Of a stretch of DNA of 64,000 bases, positions 36,499 through 46,774 are shown one piece after another. The stretch is taken from NCBI GenBank assembly GCA_963762315.1, contig CAVXKO010000004.1:682001-746000 (forward strand). Reading direction: 5' to 3'. Each line of letters starts with the position of its first letter. Positions within the stretch are counted from its first letter, which is position 1. The translations under genes were made by a program, and so were the position numbers. Below the pieces are notes generated by a model. It saw only the letters and a list, made by a program, of their open reading frames with translations, had not been told where the DNA came from and made no database searches. This stretch comes from RPQJ01 sp963762315. Its GTDB lineage: Bacteria > Pseudomonadota > Gammaproteobacteria > Steroidobacterales > Steroidobacteraceae.

Positions 36499-37893
36499 AT
36501 GACCGTCCGGACCCGCTTCGCTCCCAGTCCCACCGGCATGCTGCACATTGGCGGCGTGCGCACTGCCTTGTTCTGCTGGCTCTACGCCCGCCGTCACGGC
36601 GGCAAGTTCATCCTGCGGATCGAGGACACGGACCGCGAGCGCTCCACGCCCGAGGCCGTGCAGGCCATTCTCGACGGCATGAAATGGCTCGGCCTCGATC
36701 ACGACGAGGGCCCGTTCTACCAGACGCAGCGCATGGACCGGTACGGCGAAGTCATCGAGCAGTTCCTGCGCGAGGGCAAGGCGTACCAGTGCTATTGCTC
36801 CAAGGAAGAACTCGACGAGATGCGCGCCGGGCAGACTGCCCGCAAGGAAAAGCCGCGCTACGACGGCCGTTGCCGCCATCGCAAGGAGCCGGTGCCCGGT
36901 GTGAGCCCAGTGGTCCGCTTTCGCAATCCGGACGAGGGCTCGGTCGTGGTGAACGACGTCGTGCACGGTCCGATCACGTTCGACAGCAGCGAACTCGACG
37001 ACCTGATCATCGCGCGCTCCGACGGCACGCCCACTTACAACTTCTGCGTCGTGGTGGACGACTACGACATGCAGGTCACGCACGTCATTCGCGGCGACGA
37101 CCACATCAACAACACGCCGCGGCAGATCAACATGCTGCGCGCGCTGGGCGTCGAGCCGCCGCTCTATGCGCATGTGCCGATGATTCTCGGGCCGGACGGG
37201 GCGAAGCTCTCGAAGCGGCACGGGGCGGTGAGTTGCCTCCAGTACCGTGACGACGGCTTCCTGCCGGAGGGTCTGCTGAACTACCTGGGCCGGCTGGGCT
37301 GGTCGCACGGCGACCAGGAAATCTTCACGCTCGAAGAGATGATCCGCCTGTTCGACATCCACGACGTCAACAAGGGCGCTTCGGCGCTGAACATCGACAA
37401 GATGCTGTGGACGAACCAGCAGCACATCATGCGCGCGACGCCGGAGCGGCTGGCGCTGTACCTGCAGCCGCAACTCGCTACGCTCGGCATCGAGACCAGC
37501 GACATGGCGAAGCTCGCGGCGGTCGCGAAGGCGCAGCAGGAGCGCGCGAAGACGCTCAAGGAGATGGCCGAGAACAGCCTGTTCTTCTTCCGCGACGTGA
37601 CCGCGTACGACGAGAAGGCGGCAAAGAAGAACCTGACGTTGGAAGCGGCGCCGGTGCTCGAGGCCGTGCGCGGAAGGCTGGCTGCGTTGCCGGAGTGGAC
37701 GGCGCCTGCGATCCACGAGGCGATCCAGGCCGTGGCGAGCGATCGCAACCTGGCGCTCGGCAAGGTGGCCCAGCCGGTCCGCGTGGCGGTGTCGGGCGGT
37801 TCGGTCTCCCCGCCGATCGACGGCACGCTCGAGATCCTGGGCCGCGAAACCACCCTGCAACGGCTCGATCGCGCAATTCAGTCTTGCGCTTGA
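36499..37893 (+). CDS. gltX: Glutamyl-tRNA synthetase (complete copy)
   Basis: 464 residues. Rossmann domain starting TRFAPSPTGMLHIGG with the HIGH variant HIGG, RIEDTDRERST, a CYCSKEELDEMR region, the KMSKS variant KLSKRHGAVS at about residue 236, and a helical anticodon-binding domain to the end. ATG 36499 gives the canonical N-terminus. The gene is followed by a REP-like cluster and converges on the carboxyltransferase. It coexists with the paralog at the left edge. Confidence 0.95.
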   Translation: MTVRTRFAPSPTGMLHIGGVRTALFCWLYARRHGGKFILRIEDTDRERSTPEAVQAILDGMKWLGLDHDEGPFYQTQRMDRYGEVIEQFLREGKAYQCYCSKEELDEMRAGQTARKEKPRYDGRCRHRKEPVPGVSPVVRFRNPDEGSVVVNDVVHGPITFDSSELDDLIIARSDGTPTYNFCVVVDDYDMQVTHVIRGDDHINNTPRQINMLRALGVEPPLYAHVPMILGPDGAKLSKRHGAVSCLQYRDDGFLPEGLLNYLGRLGWSHGDQEIFTLEEMIRLFDIHDVNKGASALNIDKMLWTNQQHIMRATPERLALYLQPQLATLGIETSDMAKLAAVAKAQQERAKTLKEMAENSLFFFRDVTAYDEKAAKKNLTLEAAPVLEAVRGRLAALPEWTAPAIHEAIQAVASDRNLALGKVAQPVRVAVSGGSVSPPIDGTLEILGRETTLQRLDRAIQSCA

Positions 37894-37900
37894 TGTCTTA

Positions 37901-38126
37901 CCTCTCCCGCTTGCGGGAGAGGTCGACCGCAGGGCGGGTGAGGGCTGTCTTTACCTCTCCCGCTTGCGGGAGAGGTCGACCGCAGGTCGGGTGAGGGTTC
38001 GGAAAAATGCCCTCACCCCTCGCATCGGCGCTTTGCGCCAATGCTCGCGCCCTCTCCCGCAAGCGGGCGAGGGCACTCTTCACCTCTCCCGCTTGCGGGA
38101 GAGGGCGACCGCAGGTCGGGTGAGGG
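37901..38126. repeat. REP-like cluster E between gltX and the carboxyltransferase
   Basis: Direct copies at 37901-37944, 37954-37997 and 38081-38126, all with CTCTCCCGCTTGCGGGAGAG and a tail ending GGGTGAGGG. An inverted segment at about 38010-38075 contains CTCTCCCGCAAGCGGG. It lies between convergent genes, like cluster B. Confidence 0.88.
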
Positions 38127-38144
38127 CGCCGAACAACTCCAAGT

Positions 38145-39692
38145 CTACGGCCGGTAACCGAACTCCGAAGTCCCTGTCGCTCGCAGCGGAGCGGCGATCT
38201 CCGCAAACTCGCACAACAGCCGCCGCGTATCCCGCGGGTCGATCATCTCCTCGATCTGGAACCGCTCGGCCGAGCGGAACGGAGAGCGCATCCGATTCAG
38301 CCGTTGCATGATTTCAGTGGCGAGCGCATCGCGATCCTCTGCCGCATCGAGCTCCGCCTTGTACGCGGCCTCGATTCCTCCCTCGATGGGGAGCGACCCC
38401 CAGTCTGCCGAGGGCCACGCGTAGCGATAGTGAAATCGCGTGTGATTCTGGTGGCCGGCCCCGGCCACGCCGAACACCTTGCGAATGATGACGCTGCACC
38501 ACGGGACCGTCGCCTGGTAGATGGCGGTCAGCGCCCGCGCCCCGGCCCGAATGGTCGCCTCGTGCTCGGCCTGCTTGCCGATCATGAAGCCCGGATTGTC
38601 GACGAGATGGACGACCGGCAGGTGGAACGTCTGCGCGAAACTCACGAACCGCTCGAGCTTCGCGGAACTGGCAGCAGTCCACAGTCCGCCGATGACGAAC
38701 GGGTCGCTGGCGATGAGCGCGACGGGCCAGCCGTCGAGGCGAGCGAGACCTGTGATGACCGAGCGTCCGTGGAGCCGTCCAATCTCGAGGAACGAGCCCC
38801 CATCCACGATGGCCTCGATGATGGGCCGCATGCGGTAGACCTCGCGTCGGTCGCGCGGCACGGCCGAAACGAGGAACTCCTCGCGCCGCTGTGGATCGTC
38901 TCCGCTCTGCGCGCGCGGCGGCAGGCTGTGGATCGAGGAGGGCAGGTAGCCCAGGAAGCGCCGGGCTCGCTCGAGCGCTTCCTGTTCGCTGTCCACTTCG
39001 TCGTCGACGGCGCCATTCGAGGCGTGGATGCGGCTGCTGCCGAGTTCTTCCTTGGTGAGTTTCTGTCCCGCCGCGGCGACGACCGGCGGTCCCGCCACGA
39101 ACATCTGCGACTGTCCGCGCACCAGCAGGGAGTAATGACTCTCCACCACCTTGGCTGCACCGAAGCCGGCGATCGGGCCGAGCCCGAGGCTTACGACCGG
39201 CACGGTGGCAAGGTTGCGGACCATGTGTTCCCAGCCCGGCAGGAACGGCACGTAGGTGTACCCGAGTTGTTCGAGCGACTTCACGGACCCGCCGCCGCCG
39301 CTGCCCTCGATCAGCCGCACGAGCGGCATGCGCAATTCATGCGCCATCTGTTCGGCGGCGACCTGTTTCTCGTAGATCGATGCGTCGGACGCCCCGCCGC
39401 GCACGGTGAAGTCGTCGCCGGCCACGACCACGTGCCGTCCTTCGATCCGGCCGCGCCCGAACACGAAATTCGTCGGCGTCATCGATTGCAGCGCACCCGT
39501 CTCGTCGTACGAGCCGCTGCCGGTGATCGAGCCGATCTCGCGGAAGCTGTCCGCGTCGAGCAGCGCCTCGATGCGCTCGCGCACGGTCATGCGCCCGGCC
39601 TTGTGTTGTCGCGCAACCTTATCCGGCCCGCCCATCTCCCGGGCCAGGGCCTGCCGCTGCCGAAGTTCCTCGAGTTCCTGCTCCCAGCTCAT
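38145..39692 (-). CDS. Acyl-CoA carboxylase carboxyltransferase (beta) subunit
   Basis: 515 residues of the PccB/AccD5-like family; moves carboxyl from carboxybiotin to an acyl-CoA. N-terminal RMTVRERIEALLDADSF, the first oxyanion loop around EGSGGGGSVKSLEQ, and the C-terminal VDNPGFMIGKQAEHEATIRAGA with KVFGVAGAGHQNH. No biotin carboxylase or carrier subunit is adjacent, so the partner must be encoded elsewhere. It is divergent from the CoA ligase at 39746 with 53 bases between. The substrate (acetyl-, propionyl- or branched acyl-CoA) is not predictable. Confidence 0.9.
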   Translation of the reverse strand: MSWEQELEELRQRQALAREMGGPDKVARQHKAGRMTVRERIEALLDADSFREIGSITGSGSYDETGALQSMTPTNFVFGRGRIEGRHVVVAGDDFTVRGGASDASIYEKQVAAEQMAHELRMPLVRLIEGSGGGGSVKSLEQLGYTYVPFLPGWEHMVRNLATVPVVSLGLGPIAGFGAAKVVESHYSLLVRGQSQMFVAGPPVVAAAGQKLTKEELGSSRIHASNGAVDDEVDSEQEALERARRFLGYLPSSIHSLPPRAQSGDDPQRREEFLVSAVPRDRREVYRMRPIIEAIVDGGSFLEIGRLHGRSVITGLARLDGWPVALIASDPFVIGGLWTAASSAKLERFVSFAQTFHLPVVHLVDNPGFMIGKQAEHEATIRAGARALTAIYQATVPWCSVIIRKVFGVAGAGHQNHTRFHYRYAWPSADWGSLPIEGGIEAAYKAELDAAEDRDALATEIMQRLNRMRSPFRSAERFQIEEMIDPRDTRRLLCEFAEIAAPLRATGTSEFGYRP

Positions 39693-39745
39693 CGCGCGAC
39701 TCTCGCTTTCTTGCGCTGCACTTGCGGGCCATACATCCTAGCAGG

Positions 39746-41359
39746 ATGGACGCCAACGCCAGGATCCCGGCGCGCAGCGAGTGCGTGGTCGGCGACCTTC
39801 TGCACCGCTGGGCGCGCGAGCGGCCCGAGCGGGCGTTTCTCCAGTTCGAGAACGGCGATGCCTGGACGTTCGAGGAAACCCTTGACCGGGTCCAGCGGGC
39901 GGCGGGCGGGCTGCGCAGCCTCGGGATCGCACAGGGATCGCACGTACTGTGCTGGATGCCCAATACGCGAGAGGCCGTGCTCTCGTGGCTGGCGACGAAT
40001 TGCCTCGGCGCCGTGCACGTACCGCTCAATACGGCGTGCCGCGGCCGGCTGCTTCAGCACGCGATCGTTCTTTCTGATGCGCGGGTGATGGTTGCCCATG
40101 CAAGCCTGCTGCCGCGCCTCGCCGAAATCGACGCGGCGCAGCTGCGCGACGTGGTCGTCGTCGGTGACCTGCCGCTCGAGCCGAATCGGCTCACCCTGCA
40201 TTCTTTCGCCGTGCTCGAGGGCGCCGTGAAGGCGGGTCCCACGCGCCCCGTCGAACCCTGGGATCCGAACTACATCATTCTCACCTCCGGCACCACGGGG
40301 CCCTCGAAAGCCGTGATCTGCACCTACGTTCAGTCGTGGTGCGGCGGCGCGATGGGAATGGACTACTTTGGCGAAGACGACCGCCTGCTCGCGAACCTGC
40401 CGTTGTTCCACGTGAGCGGTGCGGGCGCAGTCATGGACCGGCTGACCAAGGGCGGAACCTGCGTGCTGGTCGACGGGTTCAAGCCCGCGACGTTCTGGGA
40501 CACCGTGCGTCGTTTCGAGATCACGGGGTGCTGCCTGGTGGGAGCGATGACGCAGTTCCTCCTTCGGCAAGCGCCGGGTGAACACGACCGGGATCACCCG
40601 CTGCGCAAGGTCGTCACCGTGCCCTGGAACCCGGACGCCCGATCATTGGCCGAGCGGTATGGGCTCGAGATGCACACGGCGTTCAATATGACCGAAACGG
40701 CCGTGCCGATCCGGTCGAGCGCGAATCCGCAGGTCCTCGGCACGTGCGGCCGGCCGCGGCCGGGCATCGAGGCGCGGGTCGTGGACGCGAACGACATCGA
40801 AGTTCCCGACGGCGCGGTCGGTGAACTGATCCTGCGCGCTTCGCGGCCGTGGGAGATTTCGCCGGGGTATTACCGCAATCCGCGCGCGACGGCCGAAGCC
40901 TGGCGCAATGGCTGGTTCCACACCGGCGACGCCTTCCGTCGCGATGCGGAAGGCAACTTCTTCTTCGTCGATCGCATGAAGGACGCGATCCGCCGCCGCG
41001 GCGAGAACATATCGTCCTTCGAAGTCGAGGCCGAGGTCCTGTGCCATCCGGCCGTCCTCGAGGCGGCCGCGATTCCCGTGCCGAGCGCGGACTCCGAGGA
41101 CGAGGTGATGCTGGTCGTCACGGCGAACGCCGGTCACGTCGTCGACCCGCGCGCATTGCTTCGCTTCCTCGCGCCGCACATGCCGGGCTTCATGCTGCCC
41201 CGCTACATCCGGGTCGTGGAAGAGATGCCGAAGACGCCGACGGCCAAGATCGAGAAACATCGGCTACGAGCAGAGGGCATCACGGCGGACACCTGGGATC
41301 GCGAGGCCCAAGGCATCCTCGTGCGGGGCGGGCAGGTGGCTGGCCTCGGGGGTGACTAG
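39746..41359 (+). CDS. AMP-forming acyl-CoA ligase (CaiC-like)
   Basis: 537 residues. Activates a carboxylic acid to its CoA thioester via an acyl-AMP. P-loop YIILTSGTTGPSKAV, A5 motif HTAFNMTETAVP, A7 GWFHTGDAFRRD, A8 DRMKDAIRRRGENIS and the A10 lysine in TPTAKIEKHRLR. The start is ATG 39746; an upstream TTG at 39722 adds eight unconserved residues. It is an intact paralog of the broken ligase at 62156-63780, sharing the A8 region almost completely. It heads a catabolic operon with two thiolases. The substrate is unknown. Confidence 0.92.
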   Translation: MDANARIPARSECVVGDLLHRWARERPERAFLQFENGDAWTFEETLDRVQRAAGGLRSLGIAQGSHVLCWMPNTREAVLSWLATNCLGAVHVPLNTACRGRLLQHAIVLSDARVMVAHASLLPRLAEIDAAQLRDVVVVGDLPLEPNRLTLHSFAVLEGAVKAGPTRPVEPWDPNYIILTSGTTGPSKAVICTYVQSWCGGAMGMDYFGEDDRLLANLPLFHVSGAGAVMDRLTKGGTCVLVDGFKPATFWDTVRRFEITGCCLVGAMTQFLLRQAPGEHDRDHPLRKVVTVPWNPDARSLAERYGLEMHTAFNMTETAVPIRSSANPQVLGTCGRPRPGIEARVVDANDIEVPDGAVGELILRASRPWEISPGYYRNPRATAEAWRNGWFHTGDAFRRDAEGNFFFVDRMKDAIRRRGENISSFEVEAEVLCHPAVLEAAAIPVPSADSEDEVMLVVTANAGHVVDPRALLRFLAPHMPGFMLPRYIRVVEEMPKTPTAKIEKHRLRAEGITADTWDREAQGILVRGGQVAGLGGD

Positions 41360-41410
41360 CATTATCGGACTGATGGGTTATTCTGGCGCCGATCCAGCAA
41401 GAGACATGCC

Positions 41411-42640
41411 ATGGCCATACACCTGATCGGGGGCTACCAGACGGATTTTGCGCGCGTCTGGTCGCGCGAGGGACTCGACTACACCGACATGATGCGCGAG
41501 GCCATCGACGGCGCGCTCGAGTCCTGCCGGCTGGATGCTGACGACATCGATGCCGTCCACGTCGGCAACGCGTTCGGCGAGTTGTACCGTGGCCAGGGGC
41601 ATCTCGCCGCGATGGTCGCCCAGGTCAAGCCCGAGTTCTACGGTAAGCCCGCCATGCGCCACGAGGCGGCGTGCGCGTCGAGTTCGCTCGGCATTCTCGC
41701 GGCCACTGCGGAACTGGAAGCAGGCCGCTACGATTGCCTGCTGGTTCTCGGCGTCGAAGAGGAAAAGAACCTCCCCGGCGACCAGGCGTCGCAGGTGCAG
41801 AACGCGGCTTCGTGGCAGGGTCACGAAGGCATCGACTGCAAGTTCGTCTGGCCGGCGGTGTTCGGCCGCATCGCCATGGAGTACGGCGAACGCTACGGCC
41901 TCGATCGCCGTTACCTCAATCGCATCGCCGAAATCAACATGGCGAATGCCAAGCGCAACCCGCGGGCGCAGACCCGCAACTGGCAGTTCAAGCCCGAGAC
42001 CTTTACGGACAGCGACGAATTCAATCCGGTGATCGAGCCGGGAACGCGACGGCAGGACTGCGGACAGATCACCGACGGTGCGGTGGCTCTGGTGCTCGCA
42101 TCGGATCGCTTCATGCAGCGCTACGCGGCGCGTCGAGGCGTGACGGTCGCGCAGTTTCCGCAGATCCTGGGCTGGGGTCACACGAATGCCGGCATCCGGT
42201 TTCTGGACAAGCTGGAGCGCGGGCGCGGCGCCGAATACATGTTTCCCCACGTGCGCAAGGCTATCACCGATGCATGGCAGCGTGCCGGGATCGCTGGCGT
42301 CGATGCGCTCGACGGCATCGAGACGCACGATTGCTTCACGTCGACCGAGTACATGGCGATCGATCACTTCGGGCTCACGCCTCCCGGGCAGAGCTGGCAG
42401 GCGGTGGAGAAGGGCGTCATCGAGATCGATGGCGAATGCCCGGTGAACGCGTCGGGCGGCCTGATCGGCGTCGGTCACCCGGTGGGCGCCACGGGGACAC
42501 GGCTCCTGCTCGACGCCGGCCGCCAGGTCACCGCAACGGCGGGCGACTACCAGGTGACCGGAGCGCGCACCTACCAGACGCTGAACATCGGCGGGTCGCT
42601 CGGCACGGTCGTGAGTTTCGTCGTGGGCCTGCGCGACTGA
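41411..42640 (+). CDS. Thiolase / acetyl-CoA acetyltransferase (SCP-x-like)
   Basis: 409 residues. Nucleophile Cys88 in HEAACASSSLG and catalytic His356 in GLIGVGHPVGATG. The C-terminal catalytic Cys of classical degradative thiolases is not obvious, which fits the SCP-x-like or lipid-transfer thiolase subfamily used on branched and sterol side chains. It begins ATG 41411 and is followed 10 bases later by a second thiolase. Confidence 0.88.
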   Translation: MAIHLIGGYQTDFARVWSREGLDYTDMMREAIDGALESCRLDADDIDAVHVGNAFGELYRGQGHLAAMVAQVKPEFYGKPAMRHEAACASSSLGILAATAELEAGRYDCLLVLGVEEEKNLPGDQASQVQNAASWQGHEGIDCKFVWPAVFGRIAMEYGERYGLDRRYLNRIAEINMANAKRNPRAQTRNWQFKPETFTDSDEFNPVIEPGTRRQDCGQITDGAVALVLASDRFMQRYAARRGVTVAQFPQILGWGHTNAGIRFLDKLERGRGAEYMFPHVRKAITDAWQRAGIAGVDALDGIETHDCFTSTEYMAIDHFGLTPPGQSWQAVEKGVIEIDGECPVNASGGLIGVGHPVGATGTRLLLDAGRQVTATAGDYQVTGARTYQTLNIGGSLGTVVSFVVGLRD

Positions 42641-42650
42641 GGGCATCCCC

Positions 42651-43804
42651 ATGCCGGCTTACATCTACGACGCGGTGCGGACCATTCGCGGCAAGGCGCG
42701 CCCCGATGGCGCGCTGGCCGGTTTCAAGCCGCAGGAACTCGTCGGCGGTCTCGTGGACGCCCTCGAGCGACGTGGCGGCCAACCCCGCACCGCCGAGGCG
42801 CTGGTGCTCGGGTGCGTCGACCAGGTGGGCGACCAGGGCGCGAACATCGCGCTGGTGTCCAAGCTGCATGCCGGCGTGTCCGACGAGGCCAGCGCATTTA
42901 CGCTGAACAACTACTGCGTCTCGGGGCTCACTGCGATCGGCCACGTGGCGGCGCAGGCCGATGCGGGCGGCCTGCACCGCGCACTCGCCGGCGGCGTCGA
43001 GATGATGTCGCGCGTGCCGTTCATGGGCGACAACGCCGGCTACTACACGGATGCGAGTTTCCCGAAGCGCACGCGGTACATCCCCGTGGTGCTGGCGGCG
43101 GACCGGCTTGCCCAGGCGGAGGGAATCTCTCGTGCAGAGCTCGACGCGGTTGCCCTGAACTCGCAGAAGCGCGCGGGTGCCGCCGAGGCAACGCCGGCCT
43201 TGATTGCCTCGCGCATTGCGCTCGGGCCAATGTCGGTGGACGAGTGTATCCGGCCGCAGACGACGGCCGATTCGCTGGCCGCCATGCAGCCCGGGTTTGC
43301 AGCTCTGGCCGCGCAGTACGCCGACGCGCTCGACGGCCCCATCGATCACCGTCATACCATCGGCCACGCGCCCCCCGTCTGCGACGGAGCAGGGCTGGCG
43401 TTGATTGGCGGTCCGCCTGCCTCGGGCGACCGACCCAGGGCGCGAATCCGGGCTTCGCGGAATCGGGCGGTGATCCGCACGCCTCGCTGCTGGCGGGTTT
43501 CGCCGCCATGGAGCGGGTGCTCGCGCGAACCGGACTGTCGCTCGCGGATTTCGACCGCATCGAATTCATGGAAGCGTTCGCGGTCACGATCGCCCGTTTC
43601 CTGCGCGACTGTCCCGTGGATCCGGCGAAGGTGAACATGTCTGGCGGCCATATCGCGCGCGGGCACCCGATGGGCGCGTCGGGGGCGATCCTGGTCTCGA
43701 CGATGCTGGACGTTCTCGACGACTGCGGGGGGACCCTGGGGCTCGTCGTCTGCTCGGGGGCCGCGGGCGTGGGCGCCGCCATGGTCGTGGAGCGCCTGAA
43801 CTGA
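42651..43804 (+). CDS. Acetyl-CoA C-acyltransferase (one frameshift)
   Basis: Classical thiolase: N-terminus MPAYIYDAVRT, nucleophile Cys89 in LNNYCVSGLTAIG, GGVEMMSRVPFMGDN, then C-terminal EFMEAFAV, GGHIARGHPMGASGA and VVCSGAAGVGAA with the second catalytic Cys. The frame breaks near 43460, where one base appears missing (ARIRA to FAESGGD), and the remainder reads in a different frame to TGA 43802-43804. Corrected length is about 384 residues. This is the first of the dense indels that affect the rest of the window. Confidence 0.9.
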
Positions 43805-43813
43805 GGCCGAAGG

Positions 43814-44206
43814 TCAGGCCGCCGGCTTCTCCCGCAGCACGGCCGCCTGCGCCGGGTCGAGGTATTCCTCGATCCGCTTGATGAGGCCGTCCTGCAACGT
43901 GATCACGCAGCAGGCGAACATCTTCATTTCCCTGCCGTTCGCCAGCCTCGCCTCGAGCACGTGCTGCTGGAACCAGCCCCCCGGCACCAGGTCGCGGCGC
44001 AGCACGCGATAGCGGCGCTCGGGCGCCTTGCGAGCCATCCACTCGAACAGTTTCATGTTGTCTTCGAGCGGCTGGTCGAAGTCGTCGAAGTTGTGCCAGC
44101 ACGTGGCGTCCGGCGTGTAGAAGCTGCGCACGGTGGATGCGTCGGTGCCGTTGAGCGCTTCCATGAAGCGCTCCGCGAACGCGTGAATGTCCGGCTGCTG
44201 GCCCAT
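43814..44206 (-). CDS. SnoaL-like / NTF2-fold protein
   Basis: 130 residues, intact. An alpha+beta barrel of the NTF2-like superfamily is suggested by FAERFMEALNGTDASTVRSFYTPDATCWHN and the later HVLEARLANGREMKMFACCVITLQDGLIKRIEEYLD. Such proteins are ketosteroid-isomerase-like enzymes, hydrolases, dehydratases or ligand-binding proteins, and no particular activity can be assigned. It is divergent from the acyl-CoA dehydrogenase unit, sharing a 160-base control region. Confidence 0.85.
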   Translation of the reverse strand: MGQQPDIHAFAERFMEALNGTDASTVRSFYTPDATCWHNFDDFDQPLEDNMKLFEWMARKAPERRYRVLRRDLVPGGWFQQHVLEARLANGREMKMFACCVITLQDGLIKRIEEYLDPAQAAVLREKPAA

Positions 44207-44293
44207 GCGCCGCTCCCCGAGTGGTCGATGGCCGTCAACTTAAGTCCAATAATGCAAGAGAGCAACCCCGGGGCCGGCTGCCGACGGCAGTCT

Positions 44294-44332
44294 AATTGTG
44301 CAATTGACCCGCCGCGCGGGAAGCCATAACCT
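44294..44332 (+). promoter_or_regulatory. Probable promoter and operator-like dyad of the acyl-CoA dehydrogenase operon
   Basis: TTGACC at 44304-44309, a 17-base spacer and TAACCT at 44327-44332. The dyad AATTG-TG-CAATT at 44294-44305 overlaps the -35, a typical place for a repressor. Confidence 0.55.
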
Positions 44333-44366
44333 CGCGCGCTGAACCCGCTCCCGCGAAGAGGTCCCG

Positions 44367-45571
44367 ATGAACCTCGAATTCACCGCAGAGGAACGGGCCT
44401 TCCGCGACGAGGTCCGCACCTTCATCGCGAGCAAGTATCCGGCCGAGTTGCGCGCCAGGCAGGACTAGGGCGACGAACTCGGCAAGGAAGACTTCTTGCC
44501 TGGCACCGGGTCCTCGGCAGAAAGGGCTGGTCGGCGCCGGCCTGGCCCGTCGAGTACGGCGGCACCGGCTGGACCGCCGACCCAGCGCTACATCTGGTCG
44601 GAAGAATGCGCCCGCGCCGAAACGGCTCCCGATCCCTGCCCTTCGGCGTCTCGATGGTCGGCCCGGTGATCTACACCTTCGGCAACGCCGGAGCAGAAGG
44701 CGACGCTACCTGCCGCGCATCGTCGCGGCGAGGACTGGTGGTGCCAGGGCTATTCCGAGCCGGGCGCCGGCTCCGACCTCGCCAGCCTGCAAGACGACGG
44801 CCGTGCGCGACGGCGACCACTACATCGTCAACGGCCAGAAGACCTGGACCACGCTCGGCCAGTACGCCGACTGGATCTTCTTCCTCGTGCCGCACCGACC
44901 CGACGCCAAGCCGCAGGAAGGCATCTCCTTCCTGCTCGATCGACATGAAGACGCCGGGCGTCACCGTGCGGCCGATCATCACGCTCGACGGCGGCCACGA
45001 GGTCAACGAGGTCTGGCTCGACGACGTGCGGGTGCCGGTCGACAACCTCGTCGGCAAGGAAAACAAGGGCTGGACCTACGCCAAGTTCCTGCTCGCCCAC
45101 GAGCGCACCGGCATCGCCGGCGTCGCGCGCTCCAAGCGCGGCGTCGAGCGCCTGCGCGAGATCGCGGCCACGGAGCTCGACGACGGCCGGCCGCTCATCG
45201 AGGACGCCGATCTTCAAGCGCAAGATCGCCGAACTCGAGATCGATCTCACCGCGCTCGAATACACCGAGCTGCGCACGCTCGCCGCGCGAAGCAGGCGGG
45301 CAAGGGCCCGGGCCCGGAAAGCCTCGATCCTCAAGATCAAGGGCACCGAGATCCAGCAGCGCATCACCGAACTGACGCTGGAGGCGCGTCGGCGACTACG
45401 GCGCGCCCGTACTTCCGCGGCGCTCGGCGACGGCGCAACGAGCTCCGTCGCCGGTCCCCGACGCCGCGGGCATCGCCGCCGACCTACTCCAACATGCGCA
45501 AGACCTCGATCTACGGCGGCTCGAACGAGATCCAGCACAACATCATCGCCAAGATGGTGCTGGGCCTCTGA
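44367..45571 (+). pseudogene. Acyl-CoA dehydrogenase, subunit-like 1 (multiple frameshifts)
   Basis: FAD-dependent alpha,beta-dehydrogenation of an acyl-CoA. Conserved blocks are readable but jump between frames: MNLEFTAEERAFRDEV, GYSEPGAGSD, NGQKTWTTLGQYADW, GGHEVNEVWLDDVRVP and NEIQHNIIAKMVLGL at the stop. By comparing with family sequence I place about ten single-base indels (for example an extra C near 44575 and 44789, extra G near 44938, extra T near 45212, missing G near 44497 and 44729). Corrected length is about 400 residues. The gene directly after is also an acyl-CoA dehydrogenase, as in heteromeric enzymes of sterol side-chain oxidation. The breaks look like assembly error rather than decay. 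Confidence 0.85.
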
Positions 45572-45617
45572 GCCGCAGGCAGCCCAATCAGAGAACCTGA
45601 CTCCCGGGAGACGACTC

Positions 45618-46759
45618 ATGGATTTCACCTTCACCGACGAACAGACGATGCTGCGCGACAGCCGTCGCGCAGCTTCTCGGCGACAAGTACGACTTCGACA
45701 CGCGCCGGCGAAGGTCGCGAGTCGAGGCCGGCTGGCGTCCCGAGATCTGGCGCAGTTCGCCGAGACTGGGCATGCTCGGCGCGCCCTTCTCCGAAGAATC
45801 GGCGGCCTCGGCGGCGGCGCCGATCGAGACGATGATCATCATGGAAGAGTTCGGCAAGGGCCTCGTGGTCGAGCCCTACCTGCAGACCGTCGTCATCGGC
45901 GGCGGCTTCCTCAAGCACGGCGGCGCAGCCGCCAGAAGGAAGAGCACTGATCGCGCATCATCGCCGGCGAGACGCGTCTTCGCCTTCGCCTATGCCGAGC
46001 CGCAGGGCCGCTACAACCTGCGCCGACCTGACGACCACGGCGAAGAAGGACGGCGCCGGCTACGTGCTCAACGGCCACAAGGCCGTCGTGCATCGGCGCG
46101 CCCTGCGCGACCAGCTCATCGTCACCGCCCGCACCGCCGGCGGCCAGCGCGACGCAGACGGCGATCACCGTGTTCGTCGTCGCCAAGACGCCAAGGGCGT
46201 CACCACCCGCGACTACCCGACCGTGGACGGCCTCCGCGCCTCGGAAGTCTACTTCGAGAACGTCGCCGTCGGCGCCGACGCCGTGATCGGCGCAGATGGC
46301 CAGCGGGCTGCCGCTGGTCGAGCAGGTCGTCGACAAAGCCATCGCCGCGCTGTGCGCCGAAGCCGTCGGCTGATGCAGGTCGCTGCACGACGACGACGAT
46401 CGAATACGCCAAGCAGCGCAAGCAGTTCGGCGTGCCGATCGGCAAGTTCCAGGTGCTGCAGCACCGCATGGTCGACATGTTCATGGCGCTCGAGCAGGCG
46501 GGCTCGATGACCTACATGGTGACGCTGAAGCTCGACGAGGACCGACGCGAGCGCACCAAGGCCGCCTCGGCCGCCAAGGTGCAGATCGGCAAGGCCGGCA
46601 GGTTCATCGGCCAGGGCGCCGTGCAGATCCACGGCGGCATGGGCATGACCGACGAAATCCAGTCGGCCACTACTTCAAGCGCGTGACGATGATCGAAACG
46701 CTGTTCGGCTCGGCGATCATCACGCGGCGCGCATCGAGCAATGTGACGCAGCGAGCTGA
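45618..46759 (+). pseudogene. Acyl-CoA dehydrogenase, subunit-like 2 (multiple frameshifts)
   Basis: Blocks in changing frames: MDFTFTDEQTMLRDS, EEFGKGLVVEPYLQTVV, QGRYNL, VYFENVAVGADAVIG, the C-terminal QRKQFGVPIGKFQVLQHRMVDM and QIHGGMGMTDE. The end is at TGA 46757-46759 after HYFKRVTMIETLFG. About 380 codons. It is shorter and more diverged than its neighbour, consistent with the partner subunit of an alpha2beta2 acyl-CoA dehydrogenase. The gap between the two genes is 46 bases. Confidence 0.85.
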
Positions 46760-46774
46760 CATCCCGCATCACCC

